62,000 nucleotides of DNA from Zygnema cylindricum (Eukaryota > Streptophyta > Zygnematophyceae > Zygnematales > Zygnemataceae), in the NCBI GenBank assembly GCA_037447655.1, contig JBBHKE010002227.1, positions 102,763 through 164,762 of the forward strand, written 5' to 3'. The translations under genes and the position numbers were made by a program. Under the pieces are notes generated by a model. It ran no database searches. It was not told the origin of the DNA and was given only the letters and a program-made list of their open reading frames with translations. Shown in pieces: positions 9,500-21,568 of this stretch. The number at the start of each line of letters is the position of its first letter. Within the stretch, counting starts at the first letter, position 1.

Positions 9500-12177
9500 G
9501 TGGGCTTTAAGTGATAAATGACCTTGATGATGAGGTTTTGAGGATCATCGAAACGTAAAAAGCCCTAAAAATAGTGTTATTAATGCAATTTTTTGTACGA
9601 TGGCCAAAGAATACCGCCGAATTAGTGTTGTAATGTTAATGTAATTGCAATTTATAGTGTAGTGGTTTGTGAAATACTTCAAGAACTCGACCACACCACA
9701 AAACCTTACAGATTTAGGGTTTTTTTGGCCTTTTTAGAGTTAACACGAGAATGGTTTTTAAGATCAAGATTTTAGATGTTCAACACCTCTTGAATCATCT
9801 TAAAAATTGTGAACCTATGACAATAATTGCTGGAAAATTGTCTATATCATGGAAACAAACATTCACGAAAGATTGCAAAGAGAAAAACGTGCGACTTGTA
9901 TGATTGAACTTGAGAAAAACTGTGATCAAAAGCAGGAGCCATGTCTAGATGGTTATTATCAGTTTATAAGTTGTTTGTACTTTCGTTGGTACCATGATAG
10001 GTGGGGTGAAATGGTTCTTAGTTCAACACTTCATGAATTCCATTTACTTATCTATTGATGGTCAATGTGAGCCAACCAGAAAACTTGTTTGTTTACTGGC
10101 ATGGGGAAATAAATATGTTTGCTTCTACCTAATGGCATGTCCAAAAACTATATGGTGTCTAGATTTTAAATTTGAAGGGTATGAATACTCGCAGAAAAGG
10201 TGCTTTGGGGATAGGTTTTTCTATAAGTCCTCCTATGCCGCGTAGGTCTTCTCTGCAGCCTCCCTTTCTTTTTTGCCAAATATTAATACTGTGGCATCAT
10301 AATTCCTCTCCACTTTTCTCCCGCACTTTGTGGTCTCCAAGTTCGACAACATTCAATTTTTTTGACTATTTGGCGATGTTGCTGATCAATATTCAGAAGT
10401 GTCAAATTAATCAGTATTGCAGCTCTCTTGTCACAATACCTAATCGTTACAAGTTTTTGCATTGGGGCATGGCAGACTAAAAAGCTCACTATCTCGTTTG
10501 TTTTTGTTTTTTCAGGAGGAATACAGATGTTTTAGCCATATGAACGCATTAGGATGTTCAGGGTAGACGTTATGTTAGTTTTTTTGTTTGACATTGTGCA
10601 TTCTCGGGTTTACAAATTCTTTCATATTTGAATGGGAGAAGTATTACCTTCTACGTGGATGGCTGCGGGTCAGACACTCTCTCTTGATTTAATATCCCTA
10701 TTTTTTTAACTGTTATCCATCCATCGGCATCTTGTTGCAGCTGCCCTTCCTTGCCATCCGTACCAGACTGCAAAGACTGCCTCGTCGGAGGACACAATTC
10801 AACCCCTTTAACGTCTTTACCCTTTCCTCCAGCAGCCGTCAAATGGGGAGTCTTCGGCATTGGCGTTTTTTAAGGCGCCGGAGGCGCCTCCCCTTTTGTA
10901 TTCACACGCGTAAGTGGCAAAGCTGGATCATAAAAAATGGTGTGATTCCAGAAGCCAGCCTTCCTGGTGGAGGCGGCGATTTGCGAAGATGGTCGACAGG
11001 AGCATAAAGCAACATCAAACATGCCTTCGCTCACTCCTCCAGCTGACGTCATCAGAGGAGAAGGGAAGCCCGGTCAGGCATGGCAACATCGGTCGGATGC
11101 AGCGAACGTCCTCACCTGGTTTTGAGGCAAAGGACACGCGGCGTTTCGTGCGACCTTCGCGTTGCTCCCTTGCGTCCATGCTGTCTCCCGGCCACGTGGC
11201 CCACACAACATTACAAGAACCCGTGGTATGAAGCTGTTGACGACTCGACCTGGTTCTGCGAAAGCAAGCGCCAGGCGCACATGTACACGAGATTATAAAG
11301 ACAAACGCTACAGTACAGTACAGTTCAGTACAGTACTGTACGCCGTGTATTGCTTTTAGTGCACAGGGTGTACTGTACTGTACACTTTTCAGCGCTCAAA
11401 ATGCGCGTTAACAGTATCGGTATCGACTACGCTAAATTATGGTCAGACTGTGTGGTGCATTCTGAGCTATGACTGCACAGGTGGTGCAGCTAACATGTGA
11501 GTTTGGGTCCGCAGCCGAACTAGAGTTGTAGCACTAATAGCCTGCAAATAAGTACTGTACTGTAGCTCAGCCATATGAAGCAAAGAATAGCAGGTCGGAA
11601 ATGACGTACTAAAGCAGACCAGACCAAACCTAGGGCGTTCAAGAAAAAATAAAAAATAAATAAGAGGCAAAGTAAACCAATGCCATTTTATTGAGCACGT
11701 TTTTATAAAGAGAATGTAGGTCTTACCAGATGACTTTTCAGGCTAACATTTCAATCATGCTTTTAGTTGAACACTTGAGACTCATTCTGGGACCAAATTT
11801 TCCATGCTTTCTTGTTGTAATAGCCAAGGACTTCATGGATTGAGACAATTTGCAGAATCTAATTCTACATAAGACACTAAAAAGCAGCAGAGATAACTCG
11901 AAGCAAATTCCTTCGAGTACATGCTGGTAGGGTAAAGCCTACCAAGGCAACGATCTTTAGTTGGTTTGTATATACTTTTGTGATTTATTGTTACCATTTT
12001 TTCTTATGCGTATGTACACGAATCATGATTTTTTTGACGTATAAAATCCCAATACAGTCCATAAAAATAATGCCTATAATACCTACAACTTTTATGTTAG
12101 CTCTAGTAATCTAGAAGCTTATAGGGTTGGTTGAAACCTTATAAGATTCTAGATTACCAGAAGTAAAATAAAAGTAG
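9500..12177. other. 2.7-kb stretch without a recognised gene
   Basis: Both strands were read. Frames at 9849-10245 and 10283-10480 resemble no family I know. A GC-richer patch (10640-11290) has overlapping minus-strand frames (10651-10860, 10870-11052, 11074-11280) that are not convincing. At 11300-11400 there is a CAGTAC/GTACTGTAC-rich quasi-palindromic tract. No APC1 continuation was found here. Confidence 0.5.
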
Positions 12178-12226
12178 AGAGAGAGAGAGCGGGAGAGGGA
12201 GAGGGAGAGGGAGAGGGAGAGGGAAA
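12178..12226. repeat. GA dinucleotide / (GAGAGG)n microsatellite
   Basis: GA repeats pass into GGGAGA hexamers just upstream of the ArfGAP copy. Confidence 0.9.
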
Positions 12227-12289
12227 GTATAAATTAAGAATATATTTAAGTAGACCCCGTTGGATGTCAGTAAGAAGAGGATAGCATTA

Positions 12290-13142
12290 ATGGCTTTATC
12301 TGCAGCTGCATCTAGGCTGAGAGACTTGCAGGCCATTTAAGGAAATAAAGTTTGTGTTGACTGCAGTCAGAAAAACTCTCAAAGGGCTTCTGTTTCCTAT
12401 GGAATATTTATGTGTTTGGAATGCTCTGGTCAACACCGAGGTCTCGGAGTACACATTTCATTTGTCAGTGACAATGGATTCTTGGTCAGATATCCAGTTG
12501 AAGATGATAGATGCTGGAGGTAATCTTGCCTTGAACGAGTTCCTCAATCAATACGGAATACCGAAAGAAACTGAAATTAAAGCAGGGTACAACACTAAAG
12601 CTGCTGAAATCTATCAGCAAAAGATTCAACTCTTAGCTGAAGGCAGGCCATGGACTGCTCCTCCGATTGAAAGAAATGTATTAATCCGGCCTCCAGTTTC
12701 GTCTGGCAGCCGAGCGTCAACGAGGGCCAGTCCAGGCGGTTTTGGCAGTAGTGACAACTGGGGTGACTGGGGGGATGGTGGCATTCAGGCTGATTCTACT
12801 CGCAGAAACAATTATGCAAGGGAGTTTTCTAATGCTCGACCAGAGGTGGAGTTTTCTAATGCTCGACCAGAGGTGGTTGGTCCGAGAACTTCGTCAAGCG
12901 ACACTTTGTATTCCAAAGCGCAATTCGAAGCTTCTGCATCCAAAAAAGAATATTTTTCGCACAGAAGCAAACAGAAGATGCCGCAATATCAGAGAATCTT
13001 TCGCCTAGCCAAGGAGGCAAAGAGTCCTAACCAATCGGGAAGGAGACAACAAATGACGGAAAACAACAACAATTCACCTAAAAAAGAAAATGTACAAACC
13101 AAAAGAACAAACAAAGATGTAAAAGTCGAAAGGCAGCAATAA
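12290..13142 (+). pseudogene. ArfGAP (AGD6/AGD7-type) retrocopy, disrupted
   Basis: Read from the ATG at 12290, the sequence gives the start of an ARF GTPase-activating protein. It has ASRLRDLQ, then the zinc finger with C-x2-C (CVDC), sixteen residues and C-x2-C (CLEC), and the arginine-finger region [13 protein letters not shown]. It is broken twice: an in-frame TAA at 12338-12340, where a glutamine codon is expected, and a frameshift near 12467. After the shift, a clean frame runs to 13142 and continues the family ([44 protein letters not shown], then a Gly/Trp-rich tail). The normally conserved Trp after the second cysteine pair is Arg. A 27-bp tandem duplication encodes EFSNARPEV twice. 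The zinc finger and later domain are joined without introns, suggesting a processed copy, although no poly(A) tail is evident. Functional ArfGAPs stimulate GTP hydrolysis on ARF in COPI trafficking. Confidence 0.8.
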
Positions 13143-13332
13143 TGTCAAAGTTGCACAAGTGTGAATGACACAATTCTCGGGCCTGATTAAAAATATAAAC
13201 TAAACAACGATGGAAACCACAGTAAAAGTAGCAATTTGACTCTCATTGTAAAGAATCCTATACAAGTAAAGGGACAGGGCCAAAACTGTACACAAAGAAA
13301 GAAGTAAGATAAGAAGTAAGGCATCAATTAAT

Positions 13333-16300
13333 CTACGGAATAGCATATCCCATCCGCAAGGCCACCTCCGGCCCAGCAAGCTTAAAATATTGACTAAGCT
13401 GTTCCGCGAGTGATTTTCTCGCGCGTACTGGTAGGAGACAGCTTAAGTCCTGAAAACACAATTGACTCGAAATTGGTTATCAGGATCCTCGAAAATGAAA
13501 CTTGAGAATAGCAGAACAGAAAGAAAAAGAAAAGAGAAAAGCCCTCAACATATAGACACGAAAACACCCCCAGAATCAACAGACGTGAGACAGTTTACCA
13601 AAGGCTTACGAAGATAAGTACAACTTCAAGAAAAAAGTGCAGTTGCAATTGCACGACATAAGCAATCCAAGTGCGGCTTATCATTCATATGCTTCACCAA
13701 TGAGTTGCATGACAAAAAGTAAAGGCAAAGGGAACGTACTTTGAAAGAACAACTGGAACCATCAACAAGAAGTGGGATATCTTCAATGCCTTCCTTTATC
13801 TGTTGCTTTAATGCAACTTCCTCCTGCTTAGTAAGCATTAAACGTGCAGGTGAAGACAAACGAGTGTCCATAGAGTCAAGTGGTTCTTCAGGATTTTTCC
13901 CTGCTCTATGGATTTTTTCCATAGAGACATTTGGTTCTTCATCATTCATCTCTTCATCACTATCACTCTCTTCTTCTTCCTCGGAAGACGAATGTTGCAT
14001 GGCTTCACCTATATCACACCACTCAGAAAGGGCTTGCAATTGCAACTGCTCCTCTGAAATATTTTTCTCTTCTCCAGACTCCGACAGCTGAACAAGTCTC
14101 GATGTCAAAGACGAAGAATCAAATTTTGGGTAAGCATCGCTCTCTGTTGTTGCTCCAAGTCCAGCCTCGGAATCTTTTGGAGATTCACCGACATTACCAA
14201 AAGTCTCTGGTGGGTCAGATAGAGCAACTGCCGAACACTTTTCTAACCTTTGTACGGCTGACGTGTATGGAACCCATCTGAAACAGTCATGGGACAACCA
14301 AAAAACATACATCAATGACCGTCGTCAACGAAGATTAACAATAAACTCCCACACACATTGTGAGTCGTTGCAGGTATCGTTTGTATTCCTCCCAATGAAA
14401 GGTAAAATATAAATAGTAGCATTCACCATAACAAAGGCTACAAGGATGAAAAAAATGGAGCAAACCTTCGCGTTAAATATATCCAAAGGCAAGCAGTACT
14501 CTGTTTATCTAACATAGTGAGACATGAAACATATCTTAATCAAAGAAGCATTCCAATAGTTGGTTAATGTCGATCAACGCTCGACAATTTTCAAAACTGC
14601 TCTACATCAGAGGTCTATTCAATTGCATCACACCATGACCACTTAGAAGTTAAGCTTCAGTAAAGTGTATTGTTACTTCATGAAATACGTCTTAATCATA
14701 ACTCCTGTCGAAGTGTTTGTTCATAGAACAGTTTTTCCATATCCTTCTGAAACAAATTAAAAATAATTACTATGTATCAAGTTAAATCCTATAGATTGTT
14801 GCACCATACTAATCTTAGTAATCACCAACAAACATCTCCCAACAACAACAAGAGCACACCATTCATGAGTGAATTAGAATCTTGTATCAAATCTTCCTAA
14901 AATGCATAGATGATGTTCCAGTTAGCCTAGCATTTTTTGTTCTCCTATGTGAAGATAACTGGTCCAGCTTACATGTAAGCTTTTAGCTAAAAATCTCTTC
15001 GCTTCCTGTGACGAATAAGAATGGAATACATAAAGGACAACTATCTGCATTTGCAAAAGATTGGCTATAGTAGCAGAACGCGTTGGTTTTGTTGAGTATT
15101 CTTTTAATGGCAAAAACTCGCACAAATTTAACAACACAGGTTCCAATGCTTTGGTTGTGAAACAAACGTTGAAAAGCTAACAATGAAACTTTTCTAGTTC
15201 CTCTCTCTCTGTCCTCTTTTGGTTTCTCTCTCTCTAGCATTAGCATTTTGTTTTGTTACAAAATGTGTATAACACCTTTCCACTACACCGCCAATCGCTA
15301 TTAGCGTACAGGTTTCTTTAGTGTTATAGGAATAATTACAGTGATTTACGCTAATTAGGAATTTGAAAATTTTCAAAAAAAACATACATTCTAATTGTTT
15401 ACTAATGCTAATTTGGGTCTTTGAAAAAAATAAATGTCGGTCGCAAACATGCTTACACTAATATAGGTGCTTGTACAAAATCTGACAAATCGTACACAAA
15501 TCGTGCGTTCAACCAGTCGAAACGTGGTTGTTGGACGAATATGTGCAAACGTGATATTTGACTACCCGATTTCATCCCCTTTTTAGAGCGCATATTCCCA
15601 TGCGTCCGCGGTTACTAAAACTCATTAATTATACTTTTTCACTTAAAAAGGTACATTTTTGTTCGGTCTGACACTTACCGTACACCACACTATTTAAATG
15701 ACAACGTACTTTCGTTTTTACGCTAATTGGACAAAAAATCCTAAATGGCGTAAAGGAAAAAACAGAATAACTTATGCTATCTAAGAATTTGGAAAAAAAA
15801 AGCGGGACCAAATTAGCGTTCAACACGCTAATAGCGATTGGCGGTGTACTGTCCCTGACAAAATGCAAAGGGAAAATGCAACCATTGCACCCAGGGTACA
15901 TGAGATAAGCTCCTTCAAGGTACAGTGTCCGCCCACTTTATCTGTTTGCCTCTTAGACTGCCTGGTGATTATTGTTGCTTCAAAGAGTGTTTGACGTGAC
16001 TGCTTAACCTCTTATTCTGTTTAAAGTGGTTCAAGCTTGAATGAGCCCAGAATTCCAGAAAACTACAGGTGTCATGGCAAAGATACGAACTTACCGAAGT
16101 CGCAAAGGGCAGAGAAGCTCTGAAGGAGAATAGGCAGCCTTATATTTCATCTTCGGGCACGTATGTATGTAGAAACCGAGATAATAGTTCGCAAGAGATG
16201 GACATTGCATATGGGCCTTTTGAACCCAATGTATCTCCTGCAAAGCTGAGTACTTGCCCAAGGAAAGAAAGGCCATATCTGGATCCCAAAACAAATACTT

Positions 16301-18616
16301 GCTAGATAAACACGATGGGAGAACATCCACTACTCCCACAGCAACAAGGCGGCCATCAATGCGATACTGTTGATGGAAAGAGCCAAAACCAGATGGCTGA
16401 ATAGAGTCAGTGCCATCCGGAGCCTCATAGATTAGTGGAGTATCCACAAGAAAACGACTGTACGAAGATGCTGATATCGAACTTTCCTCGTCTCCATGAA
16501 CCTTAATCTGATACTTGCGATACAGCTGAAACTCCTCCTCCACAAAACACGAGCGCATCATAGTTACCACCAACTGACGCTTTTTATTGGTCTCCGTATT
16601 CGTCTTAACAGAAGAAACCAACTTCTTTGGAACTGTACCGGATTGCTCCTGTGGTCCAGAACTTCTCCTAGACTGGGCCTTATTTTTTGTTGAAGTTTTC
16701 CTTTTTCTCCATTGCCAGATCCCTCTCATGCCCTTTGGCTTGCTATCTACTACACCAGGTTTTTCTGAACACGCGACTTTCATCGAACTAAAATTCAAAT
16801 GGCCCTTACAAGCTGTAACCTTTAGTCCTACAGACACACTATATGAACAAAGTTTTTCAGCCAGAAGTTCTCCAACAACCAAGGGACCTAGATTCACTTT
16901 GACCTGTTCCATACCTGTTTTTTCATGTGTTTCTTGCTTTCGTAGCGCAGCAACTAAAACAAATGCAATATTACTGGTATACACAAGATCCTCCATAAGT
17001 GTTTTTGTTTGAGCTTTTACTCTAGACCCGGCAGGACGAACGGAAACCTTAGGAATACACTCTATGTTTGGTAACTGTCCTTCTTCACAACATTTGATAA
17101 TAGCCGCCTCTACATGTTTTTCTAGTAACTGCTGCTGTTCCAAATCTCTGGTATCCTGTTCCTCCCCTGCTGCTTGGGACTTCCTCAAAGTGATATCGTC
17201 CTTTTTTGTGGTGCCTCTATTAGGATCACAAGCTTGTCTTCCTTGCGATTGTCCTGATGTAACTGGATCCTGTCCAATTTTCTGTTGTAATCTGATGTTT
17301 TTTGTTCCTGAAGGTGGTTTCTGATCGTCCAGGCCCCCATTTAAGTATCTGCATACAGAATCAAAGAGATAAGAAGACATATGTTTCCTCTCCACAACTT
17401 CCTTATGGCGAGAGACTTGCGAGGCAGCAAGAATAAGACACAATTTTGGTTTGTACAAATCCAGCAAGCCATAATGAAACTCCTTGTTAGGCTTAACAAT
17501 GTATTTTAAGAAAGAACAAAACGTTTTAAACGTTTAAAACAAAATGCTGTGCAAACGCAAATTTTCACATTGTAAGTTTAGATAACTGAATGCCAAACCT
17601 GTCCATACGACGAAGAACCCGCCGTTGTTCCCTTGTTGGCAAAAACTGATCCACCGGAAGTCGAATTGTATAGGGAGGGCAACAAGTCTTATCTGCGCTG
17701 GGCTTGTAAATCCATTTCCCTGACCTTCTCCATCCTCTATCTAAAAGACCTGCAAAATTTGTGAAATAACTGCGTCATTTTCAACTGTCCTACATCGTGA
17801 ACCGAAAAATTATTAGTGTGGGTTTGTGATTCTGAACCGTTAAGAAAATTAGTGTTGAAAAAAAACCAATTAGTGTCATTGACAGTTTTTTAGGTTCGAG
17901 AAAATAAATTTTAGGGGCACTGGTATAGTGTCATTGACGCAGATAATATACACGGTGCAGTACAGAGAAGTTCACAAGTCACATGCAAGCTATGTATAGC
18001 TCGTATAATAGCGAGGCAATATTTCCAAAGTACAAACCGGAGCAGTGGAAAAGGAAGGGATATAGAAAAAGCTATGGAATGAAATGCCTAAAACCATTTG
18101 CTGTGCTTCTTGTTTGGAGAAGAAATAAGAACTCACCTTGATAATCTGTAACCGTAAGCGAATGGGCCCACATTCCTGTAATTAAAGAAAAATAATATCA
18201 AAGCTAAAAAAAAAAACAGTCTTTGTCTTTGTCTTTGTCTTTGTCTTTGTCTTTGTCTTTGTCTTTGTCTTTGTCTTTGTCTTTGTCTTTGTCTTTGTCT
18301 TTGTCTTTGTCTTTGTCTTTGTCTTTGTCTTTGTCTTTACTTGTAAGCAATACAAAACTCATCCCCCTACTTTAGTCGAATCAGCAAAATAGCTACATCA
18401 CCTCTACACAAAAGGATAAGTAAATTCATTTTCAAAACACTGTAAAGTCCTAAATAAACACATGTAAGTGGATTTTTTTTCATGAACGATAGTAGTGAAC
18501 TTACCATGACAAATACTTGTCTTCCTCTTGCTTCCACAATATCCACAATGAGATGAGTACTCACCACTGTCCTGCACTATACTTTGTATTTGAGCCACTC
18601 TTTGTTTAATTTCCAT
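13333..18616 (-). CDS. ATE1: Arginyl-tRNA--protein transferase (ATE1), six exons
   Basis: Exons in transcript order: 18616-18505, 18175-18137, 17749-17599, 17348-16095, 14277-13740 and 13449-13333. All have GT-AG borders and join into 2211 nt, or 736 residues. The enzyme transfers arginine from Arg-tRNA to N-terminal Asp/Glu/oxidised Cys, creating N-degrons. The N-terminal domain has the conserved cysteines CGYC (C24, C27) and TCC (C73-C74), plus LLDRGWRRSGKW. The C-terminal transferase domain shows YSRFLVDTPL, GFGSFHQQYRIDGRLVAVGV, SSKYLFWDPDMAFLSLGKYS and YKAAYSPSELLCPLRLRWVPY. The last exon supplies FKDLSCLLPVRARKS...VALRMGYAIP. An acidic Ser/Glu insertion in exon 5 and a long variable linker in exon 4 make it longer than Arabidopsis ATE1 (about 630 residues). 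The ATG at 18616 is the first after an in-frame TGA. A MITE sits in intron 4 and a TTTGTC microsatellite in intron 1. Confidence 0.95.
15284..15848. mobile_element. MITE with TA target duplication in ATE1 intron 4
   Basis: Element 15286-15846 (561 bp) has perfect 22-bp terminal inverted repeats beginning CACCGCCAATCGCTATTA, flanked by TA on both sides (15284-15285, 15847-15848). It has no coding capacity. The termini closely match those of the 9.5-kb pogo-like element at 20133-29599. Confidence 0.9.
18216..18338. repeat. (TTTGTC)n microsatellite in ATE1 intron 1
   Basis: About twenty perfect hexamer copies in tandem. Confidence 0.97.
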
Positions 18617-19595
18617 TGCTGCCTTTGACAGCAAAAATTCCTTGCTAGGAGAAAAGCTACAAGTGCTGCTCTCGGCTCACAGCAAAAAGAAAGTCAAAGC
18701 ACAACTTGGCGTGTGCAAACACGCGTGACACGACAGTACGGTACTGTACGGGCCAAGCCATGTTTCCTGCGCCATTTCATTCGCTTTGATTTAAAAACGG
18801 ATTTAGGAAATTTTGTTCGCTCGCTTTCCATGTCACGGAAGGTTCTCTTCGATCCAACTGAAACCGAAGCCTGAGTAGGTAGAAAAACGCAATCTGCCTT
18901 TGGTTAACAACGAAATATATTTTACGAACTCATTGGCGTGGTTCACACTTGAAAAAGGAGAAAACGGTATGGTATGAAAACGGTACATTTTTTTGTCCGC
19001 CGTCAACTGGCACGTGACGCTAGCCTACGTCAACTACACCACGAATCGTAATTAAAGTAAATAACGCTAATTCGGTCGCCCTAAATTTCGACTGTATCAC
19101 GTTAGATAGAGTAAATGATTCTAAATTTTTCATTATACTATTTAAGGTACTTTTTTAATATGCGTTAATAACTCTAATACAGTGCCGTTCTAAATATATA
19201 AGAACGCGTATAATAAGTGGTTCACACTTGGAAAAAGGGGAAAACGATGTCATAAATTTTGGGATCCGGACGCCAAATTTCATAAAATGACAAAAAACGC
19301 GGCGGTGACGGTTGGGACGGTAGGTTTCGACCGTTTTGGAGCGTAGCGGCGAACAAAAGATGCAGTTTTATGCGCAAAACTCGACATCTGCGCATAGCAA
19401 ACGGCAACTGCCGTTCGCCATCGGACATCATGTTCGGAATACACTTTTTGGTTTTTAAATAATTACGAAAACGAAGCGCACGGACGTAAACCGTACAAAA
19501 AATCATTCCCTCGCAAATTCATGAACAAACTAGAGGACCAATCAGATAAGAGAACATGTAATGTAAAAAAAAAAAAAAAACACCGATGGAAAAAA

Positions 19596-19690
19596 AAAAC
19601 TAATACAAACTAATAACTGTTCAAATACTAATTATATAGACTAATAAACGTGTTAATACTAATTAAACACTATTAATAACTGTACTAACA
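19596..19690. repeat. Left portion of ACTAATAC-type minisatellite
   Basis: Short units such as ACTAATAACTGT and TACTAATTA, the same family as 29900-32420. The hAT-like element is inserted between the two portions. Confidence 0.8.
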
Positions 19691-21568
19691 CTTATTACTA
19701 GTGTTGGGTATAAGGTAATTTCATATCGCGATAATTGCGATATTCGATATATCGAATATCGATCGAGCAGAATCCTCGATATATCGTACCGAGACCAACA
19801 TAAATTATCGCGATGTATATCGCGATATATAGTATTTTATAAATTTAATATTTTATATAATATGTTACTTTAGCGATAAAGACAAATTGTCTGATACGCG
19901 ACGTACGACGTGATTTGCATTCCGTGACTTAAAGGTAGACGCCGCAAAATGTAACCGACAAACCAACCTTTTTCGTATGGAAATCCGTACTTGCGTATTA
20001 CGTACATGTATTTCGCAAGTGTACCGCGTTAATGTACCTCAGAGATCTCCTTCACTTTGCTGACTTTCAGGAAAAAACCGTACTTCTTTTCGGCAAAGAT
20101 TTTACGGTCACGTGGTGTACCGCGTTAATGTACACCGTGAATCGTTATTAGCGTATAGAAATTATTAGTGTATATAATGAATTAGTGTCATGTACTCTAA
20201 TTTGTGTATCAATACCATTTTCAAAAAAATGTTTAATTGTAATTTTTCCATAACGCTGATTTGGGTATACATGATCCGCCGTCGTAGCATATACGGTAAA
20301 TAAGGTGGAAGTACAAAATCTGACAATCCGTACGACGTGGCGTCTGTCCCGTTTAAAAATCCATAATTCTATTTTGGGTTTGTGAATATACAATCATTAC
20401 ACCGTGCATAATTATACACTAAAATAGGTACGAGTATAAATTATCAAAATGTACGGGTATGTGTACTTTCACTTAAGTTCATTCGTGACTGTAATACGCA
20501 TTTGTTTCGCACGCGGTGAATATGATTACACTAAAATAAGTGCGACTACAACAAATGTGAAACGTTCATTGTCACGTCGTATAGTCGACTCTATGCATCG
20601 GGCTGTAAAACGCAGTTACGTTACAACGCTATGAAACCGTACAATTTCAATATGTTCATTCAGTTAAATTTGTATTGTACAATGAACGAAACTATAACGG
20701 GAGGTATTATAGGAGCACGTTTCGTTCCACATAACGTACATTGAACTCAGTGATCGATTTTCATTTCCTTGTCGTTCGCGGAGAGAACAAATGTTGTGTG
20801 ACGTTAAATGAGGACCCTTGATCTTAATAAGGTGCCCGGTGGGTTGCTCTATTAGAATCAATGCATTGTAATATTGGGTCTTAAGACTAATAATGATGCG
20901 TAACTTAGAACAAACGCAAACCAACCTTTTATTAGTATCACTCTTAATTCTAATTGAGCGTAAAACGACCAAAAAACACATATTAGGATACATGTTAACT
21001 CTAATTGGCGGTAATCCAGCGACGAAAGCTGATCATGCGCCGTCGTAAGATTATCATTGGCTGTTGCCGAAAACACGTGGCATGTTTATCATCCACGCAT
21101 TCCCAAAGTTCGTCGCGTTTCATAGATGACGTTAGAACAACCGATTGCCGGGGTAACGACGCCGCTTTTGATCCAATCACATTTTTGCCGTACAACATGT
21201 AAGCAGGAGGTGTTTCCATGGCGCTCTAAACATTACACCGACGACGTTTGTTTTGAAATATTTTGGCATTTTTGAAGCAAATTTTTACGGGATCCCGCTT
21301 CTATTCCCGCGTTTTGAAATATTTTTAAATTGAAAGCCGTGCTAAAATTCAAAATTTGAATTTTAAACGAAATTTGTAAAATGGCAAATCCCTCCATTAT
21401 TACCGCGCAAAATCATTTTCATTTGCATTTCGTGTATTATATAAATGTATTTGTGATAATGGCAACATTACTATCGCTCGTTCTTCCTCGTTTGCTTGGG
21501 TTGCCGTTTCCTACCTTTTCGGCTGCCCCTACTTCATATTTGTTAGGTGATATTAAGTGTTTGAGAGT

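Noticed and set aside
10640-11290. GC-richer minus-strand frames that might encode a protein
   Set aside because: Three short frames with stops between them, no motif, no clear splice sites; left as unrecognised sequence.
18216-18338. Regular repeat array considered as CRISPR-like
   Set aside because: Continuous TTTGTC hexamers with no spacers, in a eukaryotic intron.
18920-18935. Target-site duplication for the outer inverted-repeat element
   Set aside because: Flanks on the two sides (GAACTC and AGGTTT) do not match at any sensible boundary.
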